In this document: one piece after another, positions 28,272 through 37,891 of the stretch
Position numbering within the stretch: position 1 is the stretch's first letter
Layout: each line of letters starts with the position of its first letter
DNA from: Actinomycetales bacterium
GTDB taxonomy: Bacteria; Actinomycetota; Actinomycetes; S36-B12; UBA5976
Assembly: GCA_027484085.1 (NCBI GenBank)
Contig: JAIXQF010000004.1
Location: forward strand, 382,162 to 446,161
Reading direction: 5' to 3'
Length of the DNA stretch: 64,000 bases
The notes under the pieces: generated by a model
What the model saw: the letters and a program-made list of their open reading frames with translations, nothing else
Told to the model about the DNA's origin: nothing
The model's database searches: none
Position numbers and translations under genes: made by a program

Positions 28272-28949
28272 ATGGGTCTAATAGTTGGCGTACTTTTTGC
28301 ACTTGGTTTGATTTTCGTTTGGGGCGCGATTCGTGAGCCTGTCGGATTCAAAGGCTTTAATCGCAATCGAAACATAGTGTCATTTTCAAAACGAAGGAAG
28401 CTGCCACCTGATGTTTGGCCCGACGTTGTAGATGACTTGGCATCTGCAATACGCGCTGGACTTTCACTGCCGCAGGCAGTGTTGGAGCTTTGCAATTCCG
28501 GTCCAGAACAACTTCGCCCTTCATTTAAACTTTGCCAAGCTCGATACCAAGCCACTGGAGACTTCAGCTCAGCTCTGCATTTAGTTGCTCAAGATTTAAA
28601 GGATCCACAAGCGGACAAGTTTGTGTCATCAATTTTGGTTGCTCACGAAGTTGGAGGAATGGACCTAGGGGTCCTTTTGCGAACACTTTCTGAGGTCATG
28701 CGCGAAGAACTAGTGCTACGTGGCGAAATTTTGGCGAGGCAAAGTTGGACCATTAACGGAGCGAAACTTGCTGTGGCAGCACCATGGGTTACGGCCCTTC
28801 TCTTATCAACTCGAGATACTGCAGCAAACGTGTACTTATCCGGAAATGGAATTCGCATGCTATTTGCCTGTGCTGTGATTTCCTTGCTGGCCTACTTAGC
28901 AATGATGAAGCTTGCTGAGCTTCCGGTCGAGAAACGACTCATGACATGA
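28272..28949 (+). CDS. tadB: Tad pilus platform protein, TadB-like
   Basis: The 225-residue protein has an N-terminal membrane segment (MGLIVGVLFALGLIFVWG), a cytoplasmic T2SSF domain (DDLASAIRAGLSLPQAVLEL; HEVGGMDLGVLLRTLSEVMREE), and two C-terminal hydrophobic segments. It forms the inner-membrane platform with the next gene. It starts 2 bp after the ATPase and overlaps the following gene by ATGA. Confidence 0.88.
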   Translation: MGLIVGVLFALGLIFVWGAIREPVGFKGFNRNRNIVSFSKRRKLPPDVWPDVVDDLASAIRAGLSLPQAVLELCNSGPEQLRPSFKLCQARYQATGDFSSALHLVAQDLKDPQADKFVSSILVAHEVGGMDLGVLLRTLSEVMREELVLRGEILARQSWTINGAKLAVAAPWVTALLLSTRDTAANVYLSGNGIRMLFACAVISLLAYLAMMKLAELPVEKRLMT

Positions 28950-29833
28950 GTGGAGTTTTCGTAGGAGCCATTTTTGGAATTGGGCTTGTCCTGTTGATTA
29001 GCCTTGCGACACACCCGAGAGTAGGCATGGCTGATCGCATTTCGCCATTTGTGGGGAAAGGTTCAACAAATACATATGGCTACACACATAAATTTCTGGG
29101 TGTGATTAACCGCTGCCTTACAACTAAGACTTGGTCGCCTTGGAGTAAAAACTTTGACGTTTCGAAATGGCTTCGGCAGTCCGAAAGTGATTTATCGCTG
29201 AGTGGCTTTCGCCGCAAACAGCTGTCTTTTGCCGCTCTCGCAATGATGGCCGCAATAGTTTGGACGCTGCTTCGCCTAGGTTCGGGAAAGGGCCTGTCGC
29301 CCCTGATTGCATTCGTTTTGGTTTTCGGAGCATTCATTGGCGGTGGCTGGTATGCCAAATGGGCTTTGGAAAGTAAGGCAAAACGGCGTCGACAAGATAT
29401 TGAAGAACAGCTCCCGGCGGTTCTCGATCTATTAGCTTTTGCTGTTTCTGCCGGAGAACCAGTACTTGTGGCACTTCGCAGAATCTCGAAATCCTGTAGT
29501 GGCCCGCTTGTTACGGAATTAGGAAAGGTCTTAGATTCCGTTAACTCCGGGGAAGGTTTGGTGGCGGCCCTAAATCACATGAGCAATCAGATTGATTCAC
29601 AACCCCTTGGTAGAGTCACACATTCTTTGGAGCTAGCGCTTGAGCGTGGAACACCACTGGCACAAGTTTTAAGGGCTCAAGCCTCTGACGCCCGAGCGCA
29701 TCAAGTTCGTATGTTGCTCGTACTAGCAGGTCACAAAGAAACGTCAATGATGATTCCAGTTGTTTTCTTAATCCTGCCAATGATCGTTGCTGTCGCTCTA
29801 TATCCAGGCTTGATCGCCCTCAAAGTTCTCTGA
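28946..29833 (+). CDS. tadC: Tad pilus platform protein, TadC-like
   Basis: The 295-residue protein has an N-terminal membrane segment, a pair of central segments and a T2SSF domain (EEQLPAVLDLLAFAVSAGEP; LALERGTPLAQVLRAQASDAR; GHKETSMMIPVVFLILPMI). The start is inside the stop of tadB (ATGA), indicating coupled translation. It is a paralog of TadB with the same fold; which is B and which is C is set by order only. Confidence 0.86.
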   Translation: MSGVFVGAIFGIGLVLLISLATHPRVGMADRISPFVGKGSTNTYGYTHKFLGVINRCLTTKTWSPWSKNFDVSKWLRQSESDLSLSGFRRKQLSFAALAMMAAIVWTLLRLGSGKGLSPLIAFVLVFGAFIGGGWYAKWALESKAKRRRQDIEEQLPAVLDLLAFAVSAGEPVLVALRRISKSCSGPLVTELGKVLDSVNSGEGLVAALNHMSNQIDSQPLGRVTHSLELALERGTPLAQVLRAQASDARAHQVRMLLVLAGHKETSMMIPVVFLILPMIVAVALYPGLIALKVL

Positions 29834-29874
29834 AGGCTAGAGAAGAAGTATCACTCGCAGAAAGGAAAGAAGGA

Positions 29875-30093
29875 ATGAATTCACCGAATGAAGTACTTAC
29901 AAATGTTTCTGCTGAATTCCAACGCGCAGCGACAAAGGTTATTGCCAAACTTCGTGATGATCGAGGCGATGTTCCGGGATGGGTGCTGATCACGGTTATG
30001 ACTGCTGGGCTAGTTGTGGCCGTTTGGTCTATTGCAGATGGACAACTTAAGTCAGTACTAACAGAGGCACTACGAAGTGTCTCGCAACCGTAG
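29875..30093 (+). CDS. small Flp-pilin-like protein
   Basis: The 72-residue protein has a charged N-terminal part (about 30 residues) and one hydrophobic segment DVPGWVLITVMTAGLVVAVW, preceded by Gly-Asp. This fits a type IVb (Flp) prepilin with the processing site just before the hydrophobic helix. It occupies the place of Rv3656c in mycobacteria. An AAGGAAAGAAGG stretch precedes ATG 29875. No prepilin peptidase gene is in the window. Confidence 0.72.
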   Translation: MNSPNEVLTNVSAEFQRAATKVIAKLRDDRGDVPGWVLITVMTAGLVVAVWSIADGQLKSVLTEALRSVSQP

Positions 30094-30472
30094 CGACCTA
30101 GCGGCCGAGAACGGCTCCGGAATTGTTGGATTCGTATTGGCTGCACCTCTGTTAGTTGCTGTCTTTATAGCGATAGGACAGATTGCCATGCTTGTTGCAG
30201 ATAAAAGTGTTTTAGATTCAGCTGCAGTAATTGGTGCCCGCGCGGCTGGTGCAGCCGATGCCTCGAATGAAGCAGGAAGAAATGCAGCGCTAAAGGTTCT
30301 GAAAAGTCGAGGCTTTGACCCTAATCCTGGGTCAATCGTCATAAGGCAAGAGCGAACTCAGGGCGTAACTTATGTCTCGGTATCGGTAGCACATCAATTC
30401 AAGACCCCATTCCTAGGACGCGAAATCCTGATCACAGGAAATGCCCGAGCAATTGATGAGGCTTCTCTGTGA
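30077..30472 (+). CDS. TadE-like pseudopilin
   Basis: The 131-residue protein has an N-terminal charged segment ending ENGSG followed by the hydrophobic IVGFVLAAPLLVAVFIAIGQ, the layout of TadE-family minor pilins, and a predicted extracellular beta-rich domain. GTG 30077 overlaps the pilin gene by 17 bp. Its end overlaps the next gene by 4 bp. Confidence 0.78.
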   Translation: MSRNRSDLAAENGSGIVGFVLAAPLLVAVFIAIGQIAMLVADKSVLDSAAVIGARAAGAADASNEAGRNAALKVLKSRGFDPNPGSIVIRQERTQGVTYVSVSVAHQFKTPFLGREILITGNARAIDEASL

Positions 30473-30891
30473 CACGATTTTCTCAAGATGATGGAAATGT
30501 CGTAGTCGAATTCATTGGAGTTACGGTCGCATTCTTGATTCCACTTTCGATCATTGCAAGTTCATGCATGCAAGTTGCTAATACGTACCTATTCACGGAA
30601 GCTTCAGCACGCATAGCCGCCAGAGCATATGTCGTTTCAATGAGTGACTCAGTTGGTGCGCGGGCTGCCAATTCCGCAGTTGCGCTAACTGCTGATGACT
30701 TCAACACCGATGATGCAGGCGTTAGTACCAAGATTTCATGTACATCAAAGCCATGTCTAACTCCTGGTGGATTTGTTACCGTATCGATTAGCAAGCAAGT
30801 AAGACTGGATTTGCCAAGCGTTTTTGGATCACGGACAGTGCTCGTTAGTTCTCGGCACACCACTGCAGTAGATGAGTTGCGAGCGCCATGA
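30469..30891 (+). CDS. TadE/TadF-like pseudopilin
   Basis: The 140-residue protein begins with DDGNVVVEFIGVTVAFLIPL, the conserved G-x-x-x-V-E-F pattern of TadE/F prepilins with the Glu typical of type IV pilins. The mature part has a Cys pair (CTSKPC), plausibly a disulfide. GTG 30469 overlaps the previous gene by GTGA; the next gene starts ATGA at 30888. Confidence 0.78.
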   Translation: MTRFSQDDGNVVVEFIGVTVAFLIPLSIIASSCMQVANTYLFTEASARIAARAYVVSMSDSVGARAANSAVALTADDFNTDDAGVSTKISCTSKPCLTPGGFVTVSISKQVRLDLPSVFGSRTVLVSSRHTTAVDELRAP

Positions 30892-31331
30892 ACATAACCA
30901 AATTTCTGGCTAAAGATGAGGGATCAATTCTCTTATTTGGTATCGGATTATCTTTGGCAGGTTTGATGATTGCCACTGTTTCGATAAATGTTGCTTCGAT
31001 CTGGGTTACTCGCAATGTCTTAGATGGAATTGCGGATGGCGCAGCCCTTTCTGCTGCTCAAGCTATTGATGCTGACTCGATTTACCGTGATGGATTAGGT
31101 ACCGACCTTCGCCTAAATGAAAGACTTGCAAGATCTAAGGTGAACCAATTTGTATTGGTCGCAGACGTTCGTTCTCAAGTGGAAGAGTTTGCAGTTAGGT
31201 CAATTACCGTGTCTGGAACAAGTGTGACCGTGACTGTGCAGGCCAAACCGAGGACGGCTTTTGGATACCTAATGCCAATTTCAAAACCGTTGGTAGTCAG
31301 TGCTGCCAAGGCAGTTAATAAAGTTCGATAA
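30888..31331 (+). CDS. TadG-like pilus-associated protein
   Basis: The 147-residue protein has an N-terminal DEGSILLFGIGLSLAGLMIA hydrophobic segment and the following DGIADGAALSAAQAID region typical of TadG/Rv3654c-like proteins. The mature domain is short and lacks the von Willebrand domain of long TadG proteins. It is the last gene of the overlapping pilus operon, 22 bp before prfB. Confidence 0.72.
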   Translation: MNITKFLAKDEGSILLFGIGLSLAGLMIATVSINVASIWVTRNVLDGIADGAALSAAQAIDADSIYRDGLGTDLRLNERLARSKVNQFVLVADVRSQVEEFAVRSITVSGTSVTVTVQAKPRTAFGYLMPISKPLVVSAAKAVNKVR

Positions 31332-31353
31332 CTTCAAGGTAACCTTATGAACT

Positions 31354-32460
31354 ATGGCTACCGGAGACTTTGCTGTTGATTTAGCAGGTATTAACTCCAC
31401 TCTTTCCAGCATTGAAAAAGTACTTCGAATTGATGACATGCAGGCCGAAGTTGCCGAACTTGAAGTCTTGGCCTCAGCGCCGGATCTATGGGATGACCAA
31501 GCTAATGCACAGCGAGTAACTGGGAAGTTGTCGGTACTTCAGGCTGACATTGGCCGAATTAAGAGCCTTCGCTCGCGCGTAGATGATGTTCAAGTTTTGT
31601 GGGAAATGGGCGAGGCTGAAAATGACCAGGCAATTCTTGAAGAGGCAGGCGCTGAACTAATTGCACTAGAAAAATCAATTGGTGAACTCGAAGTTAGAAC
31701 CCTGCTTTCCGGAGAATACGACCATCGCGAGGCTTTAGTTTCAATTCGCTCTGGCGCAGGCGGTGTTGATGCTGCGGACTGGGCAGAAATGTTACAGCGC
31801 ATGTATTTGCGTTACTGCGAACGCCATGGTTGGACGACGGAAGTTTATGAAACTTCATATGCAGAAGAAGCTGGAATTAAATCAACGACCTTTGCAGTGA
31901 AGGCGCCGTTTGCATACGGAACCTTATCGGTAGAGCAAGGTACTCATAGACTCGTGCGCATTTCGCCCTTTGATAATCAAAGTCGTCGGCAAACTTCATT
32001 TGCTGAAGTCGAAGTTATTCCAGTTGTAGAACAAACTGATTCCGTTGACATACCTGATGATGATCTAAGAGTTGACGTTTATAGATCCTCTGGTCCTGGT
32101 GGTCAGGGCGTAAACACAACCGACTCTGCTGTTCGTCTTACTCACATTCCAACTGGAATTGTTGTCTCGTGCCAAAACGAACGATCGCAATTGCAGAATA
32201 AGGCAACTGCTATGGCGGTTCTGCAAGCAAAAATTCTCGAACGCACTCGCCAGGAAGAACAGGCAAAAATCAATGCTCTGAAAGGGGACACCAGCGGTTC
32301 TTGGGGAAATCAAATGCGGTCTTATGTTCTGCATCCTTACCAAATGGTTAAGGACATTAGAACGGAATTTGAAACCGGAAATACCTCTGCGGTTCTCGAT
32401 GGTGACATTGATCAGTTCGTTGAAGCTGGCATCCGTTGGCGCCGCGAACAGTCCAACTAA
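31354..32460 (+). CDS. prfB: peptide chain release factor 2
   Basis: The 368-residue factor terminates translation at UGA and UAA. The stop-codon-reading tripeptide is S204-P205-F206 and the GGQ peptidyl-hydrolysis motif is at 249-251 ([16 protein letters not shown]). The frame is continuous from ATG 31354, so the programmed frameshift known from E. coli prfB is absent, as expected for Actinobacteria. It precedes ftsE-ftsX-smpB, a classic order. Confidence 0.97.
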   Translation: MATGDFAVDLAGINSTLSSIEKVLRIDDMQAEVAELEVLASAPDLWDDQANAQRVTGKLSVLQADIGRIKSLRSRVDDVQVLWEMGEAENDQAILEEAGAELIALEKSIGELEVRTLLSGEYDHREALVSIRSGAGGVDAADWAEMLQRMYLRYCERHGWTTEVYETSYAEEAGIKSTTFAVKAPFAYGTLSVEQGTHRLVRISPFDNQSRRQTSFAEVEVIPVVEQTDSVDIPDDDLRVDVYRSSGPGGQGVNTTDSAVRLTHIPTGIVVSCQNERSQLQNKATAMAVLQAKILERTRQEEQAKINALKGDTSGSWGNQMRSYVLHPYQMVKDIRTEFETGNTSAVLDGDIDQFVEAGIRWRREQSN

Positions 32461-32581
32461 CTTTTTTGTTTGGATTAAGTTAAGGTCGGCGCGCCCTGCA
32501 CCTTCATCGCCTTCGTGCTATTTATTCTGAATACGTAAGAGTTTTTGAAAACTTTGCGCGCCCATTTAAGGAGACTTCTCT

Positions 32582-33274
32582 GTGATCAACTTTGATAAGG
32601 TCTCCAAGCAATACAAGAACTCCAACACTCCAGCCTTAAATGAAATCGATTTGAATATTGAGCAAGGGGAGTTCGTTTTCCTAGTTGGTCAATCTGGCTC
32701 TGGTAAATCCTCGCTATTGCGCCTTTTATTGAAAGAAGAGAAGCCAACCTCTGGCACGGTAACGGTAGATGGCATCAATGTTGGTAAGTTGCCAAACCGC
32801 AAAGTGCCAGCTTTTCGCCGGTCCATGGGAATCGTTTTTCAGGACTTCCGACTACTTCCTGGAAAAACCGTCTTCGACAACGTTGCTTTTGGCATGGAAG
32901 TAATTGGTAAGTCAAAGAAAGAAATCGAGCAACGAATTCCAGCAATCCTTGATTTGGTTGGTCTTGATGAAAAGGCACATCGCTTACCTTCAGAGCTGTC
33001 TGGCGGAGAGCAGCAGCGAGTTGCGCTTGCTAGAGCATTTGTGAATAAACCAAAACTACTTTTGGCAGATGAGCCAACTGGAAACCTCGATCCATCAACC
33101 AGCGTTGGAATCATGAAATTGCTCGATCGCATTAATCGCACCGGCACCACAATCGTGATGGCAACTCACGATGTTGCCATTGTTGATCAGATGCGGAAAC
33201 GAATTGTGCAAATGGAAAATGGCAACATCATTCGCGACCAAGAGCGCGGCATGTATGGGCATACGGGGCATTAA
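32582..33274 (+). CDS. ftsE: cell division ATP-binding protein FtsE
   Basis: The 230-residue ABC ATPase has Walker [10 protein letters not shown] (36-44), Q-loop [13 protein letters not shown], signature [15 protein letters not shown] and Walker [16 protein letters not shown] 32582 follows a strong AAGGAGA. FtsE drives FtsX, which activates periplasmic/extracellular wall hydrolases at the septum. Confidence 0.97.
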   Translation: MINFDKVSKQYKNSNTPALNEIDLNIEQGEFVFLVGQSGSGKSSLLRLLLKEEKPTSGTVTVDGINVGKLPNRKVPAFRRSMGIVFQDFRLLPGKTVFDNVAFGMEVIGKSKKEIEQRIPAILDLVGLDEKAHRLPSELSGGEQQRVALARAFVNKPKLLLADEPTGNLDPSTSVGIMKLLDRINRTGTTIVMATHDVAIVDQMRKRIVQMENGNIIRDQERGMYGHTGH

Positions 33275-33276
33275 TC

Positions 33277-34179
33277 ATGAGACTTTCATTTGTAAGCAAA
33301 GAAGTTGGCAACGGATTACGCCGAAATTTCACCATGACCGTTGCGTTGATTGTTTCGGTAGCAGTCTCTCTTTCGCTGGTAGGAGCAGCGCTGCTTCTAA
33401 GTGCTCAAGTGGACCGCATGAAGGGTTATTGGTACGACAAAATTGAAGTATCCATTTTTCTTTGTGGCGACTCCTCTGTTACCTACACGTGCACCGGCTC
33501 AATAACTATTGAGCAGCGAAAGAATGTTGAACGTATCCTTGACACTTTAGATCCAGTTCAAAATGTTTTCTATGAATCTTCAGCTGATGCCTACGCTCAA
33601 TTCAAAGAACAGTTTGCAGGTTCTGCAATCTTGGCAAACATTAGCCCTGATGCACTTCCGGCATCGTTTCGCGTCAAACTAGACAACCCTGAGAATTTTG
33701 AACAAGTTGCATCTGCCCTGCAATCTGTTCAAGGTGTCGAGTCGATTCAAGATCAACGCAAGTTGCTCGATAGGTTCTTCCAGATCCTTAAGGGATTGCA
33801 ATCCTTTGCACTAGCTATCGCATTGGCGATGTTGTTTGTAACGGTCTTACTGGTTATGAATACCATTCGAGTCGCAGCCTTCGCTCGACGTCGCGAGACT
33901 TCGATCATGCGGTCGGTAGGAGCAAGCAACATGTCAATCCGTCTGCCATTCATTTTGGAAGCTGCCGTGGCTGCAATGCTCGGCTCGACTCTGGCCACGG
34001 CAGGAATTCTGGCCTCGAAGTACTGGCTGATCGACGCCAGATTGGCACCAAACCTGACCTTTATTCCATTTGTGACCTGGAATGAGGTTTTGGTGATTGT
34101 GCCGGTGTTGTACCTAGTTGGGCTCGGAACCACCATTTTGGCTGCCTCAGTGACCCTAAGGCGCTACCTAAAGGGCTAA
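33277..34179 (+). CDS. ftsX: cell division protein FtsX
   Basis: The 300-residue protein has four membrane segments: one near the N-terminus, a large extracellular loop (about residues 45-165), and three C-terminal segments. The loop has a Cys pair (FLCGDSSVTYTCTG), common in actinobacterial FtsX. ATG 33277 follows ftsE after 2 bp. The adjacent M23 protein is the probable hydrolase partner. Confidence 0.95.
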   Translation: MRLSFVSKEVGNGLRRNFTMTVALIVSVAVSLSLVGAALLLSAQVDRMKGYWYDKIEVSIFLCGDSSVTYTCTGSITIEQRKNVERILDTLDPVQNVFYESSADAYAQFKEQFAGSAILANISPDALPASFRVKLDNPENFEQVASALQSVQGVESIQDQRKLLDRFFQILKGLQSFALAIALAMLFVTVLLVMNTIRVAAFARRRETSIMRSVGASNMSIRLPFILEAAVAAMLGSTLATAGILASKYWLIDARLAPNLTFIPFVTWNEVLVIVPVLYLVGLGTTILAASVTLRRYLKG

Positions 34180-34283
34180 AAAGCCAGATTTTCAGACAAT
34201 TTTGCCCCGACACGGGCCGAGTCACATCAGTAACATTGGGCACTTCCGTTACGCTAAAGTTACTTCCCCTTGAACGGAGCAAT

Positions 34284-35531
34284 ATGCGCGCCTTCCTCTC
34301 GCGTCTTAACTCCTCGCGGTATACCCGAGGACTACTTGCCGTTCCCTTGATTTTTTCTCTTTTTCTAAGTCCAGCAATTGCAAAGAGCACCGATATCGAC
34401 AAGCAAGTTGCAGACGCTTCCGAAGCACTAACTAAAGCATCAGCTGCAGTTCTTGCTGCTGCTGAATCCTTAAAGGACGCGCAAGCAAAACTTCCGGCCG
34501 CTCGGGAAGCGATGGCAATTGCCACGGCTAGAGAAACCGAAGCTACTGCGGTTTATAACAAAGCTGCTTCCGACCTTGCGATCTCTAAAGCGGCATACAC
34601 GGCTGCACTTTCTAAAGTGACAAGTAAAGAAGCTGAGATCAGCCAACTACAAAAGAAGGTTGATCAATTCGCTCGCTCGGTTTACCAACAAGGGCAAACT
34701 TCGCAATGGGAAATTATTCTTGAGTCGACTTCACCATCGGACTTAACAATTAGATTGCAAAACATCAAGGCAGTTTCGCTGTCATCGGCAAAAAGCCTCG
34801 ACAGTCTGCTTGGTGCAAAAGCACAACTTACTGTTGATGCTAAAGCCGCCGAAGAAGTTCGGATTGATATGCAGCGAATCGCAAACATTGCTTCACAGGC
34901 ATTGATTGATGCGCAAAATGCTGCCGATAAAGCGGCTGCAGCGAAAGTCGAAGTAGACAAACTCGTAAAGCAAGAAGCTGCCGCCTTGAAGATCGCTGAA
35001 GATGATAAACGCGAAGTTCAGGCTCAGTACAACGAACTTCGTGCCGAACAAAAGCGAATTGCAGCTCTTTCCGGTTCCACAGGAAATCAAGGTCCCGTAG
35101 ACCCGCAAGCAACCGGCCCACTTTCTTGGCCACTTCCAGGTCGGGCCGCTGGTGGCAGCGTGGGTTGGCGCGTACACCCGGTTTACAAATACAAGTCTTG
35201 CCACACTGGCGTTGATAGCGGCGCTCCAAAGGGAACCCCAATTCGTGCCGCTGCATCGGGCATTGTGCTTTCAACAACAGTGAGTCGCGCCTACGGCAAC
35301 ATGACGTTGATTAATCATGGTGATGGCATGGTGACAATGTATGCACATCAATCCTCATTTGCGGTTACTAAAGGCCAATACGTTGAAAATCAAGAAGTCA
35401 TCGGATACGTAGGCTCAACAGGCTTCTCAACTGGTCCACATTTGCACTTTGAGGTGCATCTCAATGGTGTGCCGTACAATCCAATGGGTTGGTTTGGCGG
35501 CTCTCGCACCGTTGTGCCTTGTTGGGGATGA
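34284..35531 (+). CDS. secreted coiled-coil M23 (LytM-type) peptidase, FtsEX partner
   Basis: About 415 residues. A signal peptide (LLAVPLIFSLFLSPAIA) is followed by a long Ala/Lys/Glu-rich coiled coil (about residues 30-265) and a C-terminal LytM domain with zinc ligands in HTGVDSG and GPHLHFEVH. This is the EnvC/RipC layout: the coiled coil contacts FtsX and the peptidase cuts cross-links. ATG 34284 (ribosome-binding site ACGGAG) is chosen; an in-frame ATG at 34236 would hide the signal peptide. It lies between ftsX and smpB. Confidence 0.9.
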   Translation: MRAFLSRLNSSRYTRGLLAVPLIFSLFLSPAIAKSTDIDKQVADASEALTKASAAVLAAAESLKDAQAKLPAAREAMAIATARETEATAVYNKAASDLAISKAAYTAALSKVTSKEAEISQLQKKVDQFARSVYQQGQTSQWEIILESTSPSDLTIRLQNIKAVSLSSAKSLDSLLGAKAQLTVDAKAAEEVRIDMQRIANIASQALIDAQNAADKAAAAKVEVDKLVKQEAAALKIAEDDKREVQAQYNELRAEQKRIAALSGSTGNQGPVDPQATGPLSWPLPGRAAGGSVGWRVHPVYKYKSCHTGVDSGAPKGTPIRAAASGIVLSTTVSRAYGNMTLINHGDGMVTMYAHQSSFAVTKGQYVENQEVIGYVGSTGFSTGPHLHFEVHLNGVPYNPMGWFGGSRTVVPCWG

Positions 35532-35541
35532 GTTGAGTTAA

Positions 35542-36018
35542 GTGGTTAAAGAGCGCGGTCGTAAGGTCATCGCCCAGAACCGGAAAGCTCGCCACGACTT
35601 CACCATCGAAGATGTCTATGAAGCGGGCATGGTTCTGGTCGGAACCGAAGTTAAATCATTGCGAGCTGGTAGAGCCAGTTTGGTTGATGGATATGCGCTG
35701 TTTGAGAACGGCGAAATCTGGCTGCGCGGAGTAAACATTCCCGAATACAACGAAGGCTCATGGACAAACCATGCCCCAACTCGGGCCCGCAAACTGCTGC
35801 TGAATCGACAAGAAATTAGCAAGATCGAAAACAAGCTCAAAGAAAGCGGACTAACTTTGATCCCGCTTAGCCTCTACTTCAATGACGGCAAAGCGAAGGT
35901 TGAAATTGCCATTGCCAGAGGCCGCAAGAATTACGACAAGCGTCAAGCCATCGCTGAAAAGGACGCCAAGCGCGAGACTCAACGTGCGACAGGTCGACGC
36001 GATAAGGGTATGGACTAG
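35542..36018 (+). CDS. smpB: SsrA-binding protein SmpB
   Basis: The 158-residue OB-fold protein binds tmRNA and stalled ribosomes. It has [34 protein letters not shown] and a basic tail (KKNYDKR-like [18 protein letters not shown]) that occupies the empty mRNA channel. GTG 35542 is 10 bp after the M23 gene. The partner tmRNA lies 9 kb away at 44550-44915. Confidence 0.97.
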   Translation: MVKERGRKVIAQNRKARHDFTIEDVYEAGMVLVGTEVKSLRAGRASLVDGYALFENGEIWLRGVNIPEYNEGSWTNHAPTRARKLLLNRQEISKIENKLKESGLTLIPLSLYFNDGKAKVEIAIARGRKNYDKRQAIAEKDAKRETQRATGRRDKGMD

Positions 36019-36019
36019 G

Positions 36020-36036
36020 CCCAGTTACTGGGTTTT
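36020..36036 (+). terminator. short terminator-like hairpin after smpB
   Basis: CCCAG-TTA-CTGGG followed by TTTT starts 1 bp after the smpB stop. The stem is only 5 bp, so strength is uncertain, but it fits the end of the prfB-ftsEX-smpB operon. Confidence 0.45.
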
Positions 36037-36066
36037 ATCCAGCCAGGATCGGGCATACTGAAAATC

Positions 36067-36495
36067 ATGAGCGCCTTCAATGAATCCGGTTCCTCGGATT
36101 TGGCGATCTACTTTGGGGATTTCTTGGCAACAATGGCCAGTTGGACTTTTCCAGCCATGTCCGATTCGGTATTGATGGCAAGGCAGCAGGTTACAGCTCT
36201 TCTAAGTAACGAGAACTCAATTGACCTGGATCATGCAATTGCTGTTACCAGTGAACTAGTAGCTAATTCGGTAGTCCATGCAGCGACCGAGCTTCACGTA
36301 GTGCTCGAGCGTTGGCAATACATGGTGAAAGTAGTTGTTGAAGATCTAAATGATCAGATTCCGGTTATGAGATCCATGGATGTTGCAGTTGATTCGGGTC
36401 GAGGCATGCACATCATCGATAAATTCGCAGACCTTTGGGGTTACGAACTCACCGAAAATGGCAAAAGAATTTGGGCTGGATTTACCGTCAACTAG
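36067..36495 (+). CDS. RsbW-like HATPase (anti-sigma-factor-type kinase)
   Basis: The 142-residue protein is a stand-alone GHKL ATPase domain: N-box VTSELVANSVVHA, then DSGRGMHIIDKFADLWGYE as the G-box. This layout is shared by RsbW/SpoIIAB-type serine kinases and orphan actinobacterial ATP-binding regulators. No sigma factor, STAS antagonist or PP2C phosphatase is adjacent, so the target is unknown. Confidence 0.8.
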   Translation: MSAFNESGSSDLAIYFGDFLATMASWTFPAMSDSVLMARQQVTALLSNENSIDLDHAIAVTSELVANSVVHAATELHVVLERWQYMVKVVVEDLNDQIPVMRSMDVAVDSGRGMHIIDKFADLWGYELTENGKRIWAGFTVN

Positions 36496-36523
36496 ACAGT
36501 TCAAAAGTTAGAACTAAATTGAT

Positions 36524-37891
36524 TTAGTAACGCTCAAACCCACGAATCAGTTCAAAGTCTGTTACTGCTTTGTTGAACTGGGCTAGATCGGTATCGACCA
36601 TGTGGGTGTAGTGCTTGTGCACACGCTCACCAAATGCCTCTTTAGCCCAAGCGCTATTGACCCATAATTCACGAGCCATTTGAAGGGTGTTAGGTACGCG
36701 ATCGGTATCAAGCGCGTAAGCATTTCCATCAAAACGTGGTTCAAGCGTCATCTTCTTTTCGATGCCGTCGATTCCCGCCGCAATCATTCCAGCAACTGCT
36801 AGGTAAGGGTTTACATCGCCACCAGGAACTCGGTTTTCTACGCGCAGACTTGGGCCATGTCCGACCAAGCGGTATGAGCAAGTGCGGTTGTCGCGTCCCC
36901 ACTTAATTGCAGTCGGTGCAAAGCTGCCTGGAGCGTAACGCTTGTAGCTATTAATAGTTGGCGCATACATAATGCTCAACTCGCGCATGTGAGCCAGCTG
37001 TCCTGCGAGGTATTGCTTACCAATGTCGCTAAGGCCATCTGGGTCGTTGTCATCAGCTAGAACCATTGAGCCATCTAGTCCGCGGAAGGACAAGTGGATG
37101 TGGCACGAGTTACCTTCGCGCTCATTAAATTTGGCCATGAAAGTTAGGGCGTACCCATCTTGGGCTGCAATTTCCTTTGCACCGGTTTTGTAAACCACAT
37201 GGTGATCACAGGTTGCCAGCGCATCGGTGTACTTAAATGCGATTTCATGTTGTCCAAGGTTGCATTCACCCTTAACGGACTCAACAGTCATTCCGGCGTT
37301 GACCATGGATAGACGAATACGGCGAAGAATTGGTTCAACTCTTGAGGTTCCGATGATGCTGTAGTCAACGTTGTATTGGTTAACTGGAATCAAATCGTGG
37401 TAACGCTTGTTCCAAGCTTCTTCGTAGGTATCTTCAAACAAAATAAATTCAAGTTCGGTTCCCACCATGGCAACCATTCCCATGTCTTCAAGTCGCTTTA
37501 ATTGCTTCTGAAGAATCTGACGTGGAGATTCAGGAATTGGATTGTCATCATGATCGACTAGGTCAGCGAGAACTAGAGCAGTTCCTTCGTGCCAATCGAC
37601 GTAGCGCATTGTCTTTGGGTCAATCTTCATAACCATGTCGCCATAACCGGTATCCCATGACGAAATGTCGTATCCCTGAACGGTATTCATGTCGATGTCG
37701 ACGGCAACTAGATAGTTGCAACCTTCGGTGCCATGATTTAGGACATCGCTCAAAAAGTAGTCACCGTGAAGGCGCTTACCTTGGAGTCGGCCCTGCATGT
37801 CTGTGATGGCGACTATGACGGTATCGATTCGACCTTCTTTAATGTCCTTCGTTAGGGCATCAATCGACAGGGGAAAACTTACCGAGGCCAT
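36524..37891 (-). CDS. glutamine-synthetase-like gamma-glutamyl ligase
   Basis: The 455-residue GS family protein has N-terminal beta-grasp and catalytic domains: ELEFILFEDTYEEAW, CNLGQHEIAFKY, NSCHIHLSFRGLDGS and ENRVPGGDVNPYLAVAGMI. It resembles PuuA/GlnA3-GlnA4-type enzymes that gamma-glutamylate polyamines or ethanolamine, not housekeeping GlnA. Support comes from the neighbours: an aldehyde dehydrogenase divergent to it and a C26 hydrolase and an agmatinase-like enzyme nearby. The amine substrate cannot be read from sequence. Confidence 0.85.
   Translation of the reverse strand: MASVSFPLSIDALTKDIKEGRIDTVIVAITDMQGRLQGKRLHGDYFLSDVLNHGTEGCNYLVAVDIDMNTVQGYDISSWDTGYGDMVMKIDPKTMRYVDWHEGTALVLADLVDHDDNPIPESPRQILQKQLKRLEDMGMVAMVGTELEFILFEDTYEEAWNKRYHDLIPVNQYNVDYSIIGTSRVEPILRRIRLSMVNAGMTVESVKGECNLGQHEIAFKYTDALATCDHHVVYKTGAKEIAAQDGYALTFMAKFNEREGNSCHIHLSFRGLDGSMVLADDNDPDGLSDIGKQYLAGQLAHMRELSIMYAPTINSYKRYAPGSFAPTAIKWGRDNRTCSYRLVGHGPSLRVENRVPGGDVNPYLAVAGMIAAGIDGIEKKMTLEPRFDGNAYALDTDRVPNTLQMARELWVNSAWAKEAFGERVHKHYTHMVDTDLAQFNKAVTDFELIRGFERY

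Noticed and set aside
31354-32460. Possible programmed frameshift in prfB
   Set aside because: The frame is open from ATG to stop with both SPF and GGQ; no in-frame TGA or Shine-Dalgarno-like slip site was seen near codon 25.
32461-32581. GGCGCGCC palindrome before ftsE as regulatory site
   Set aside because: An isolated 8-bp palindrome is expected by chance and has no positional partner.
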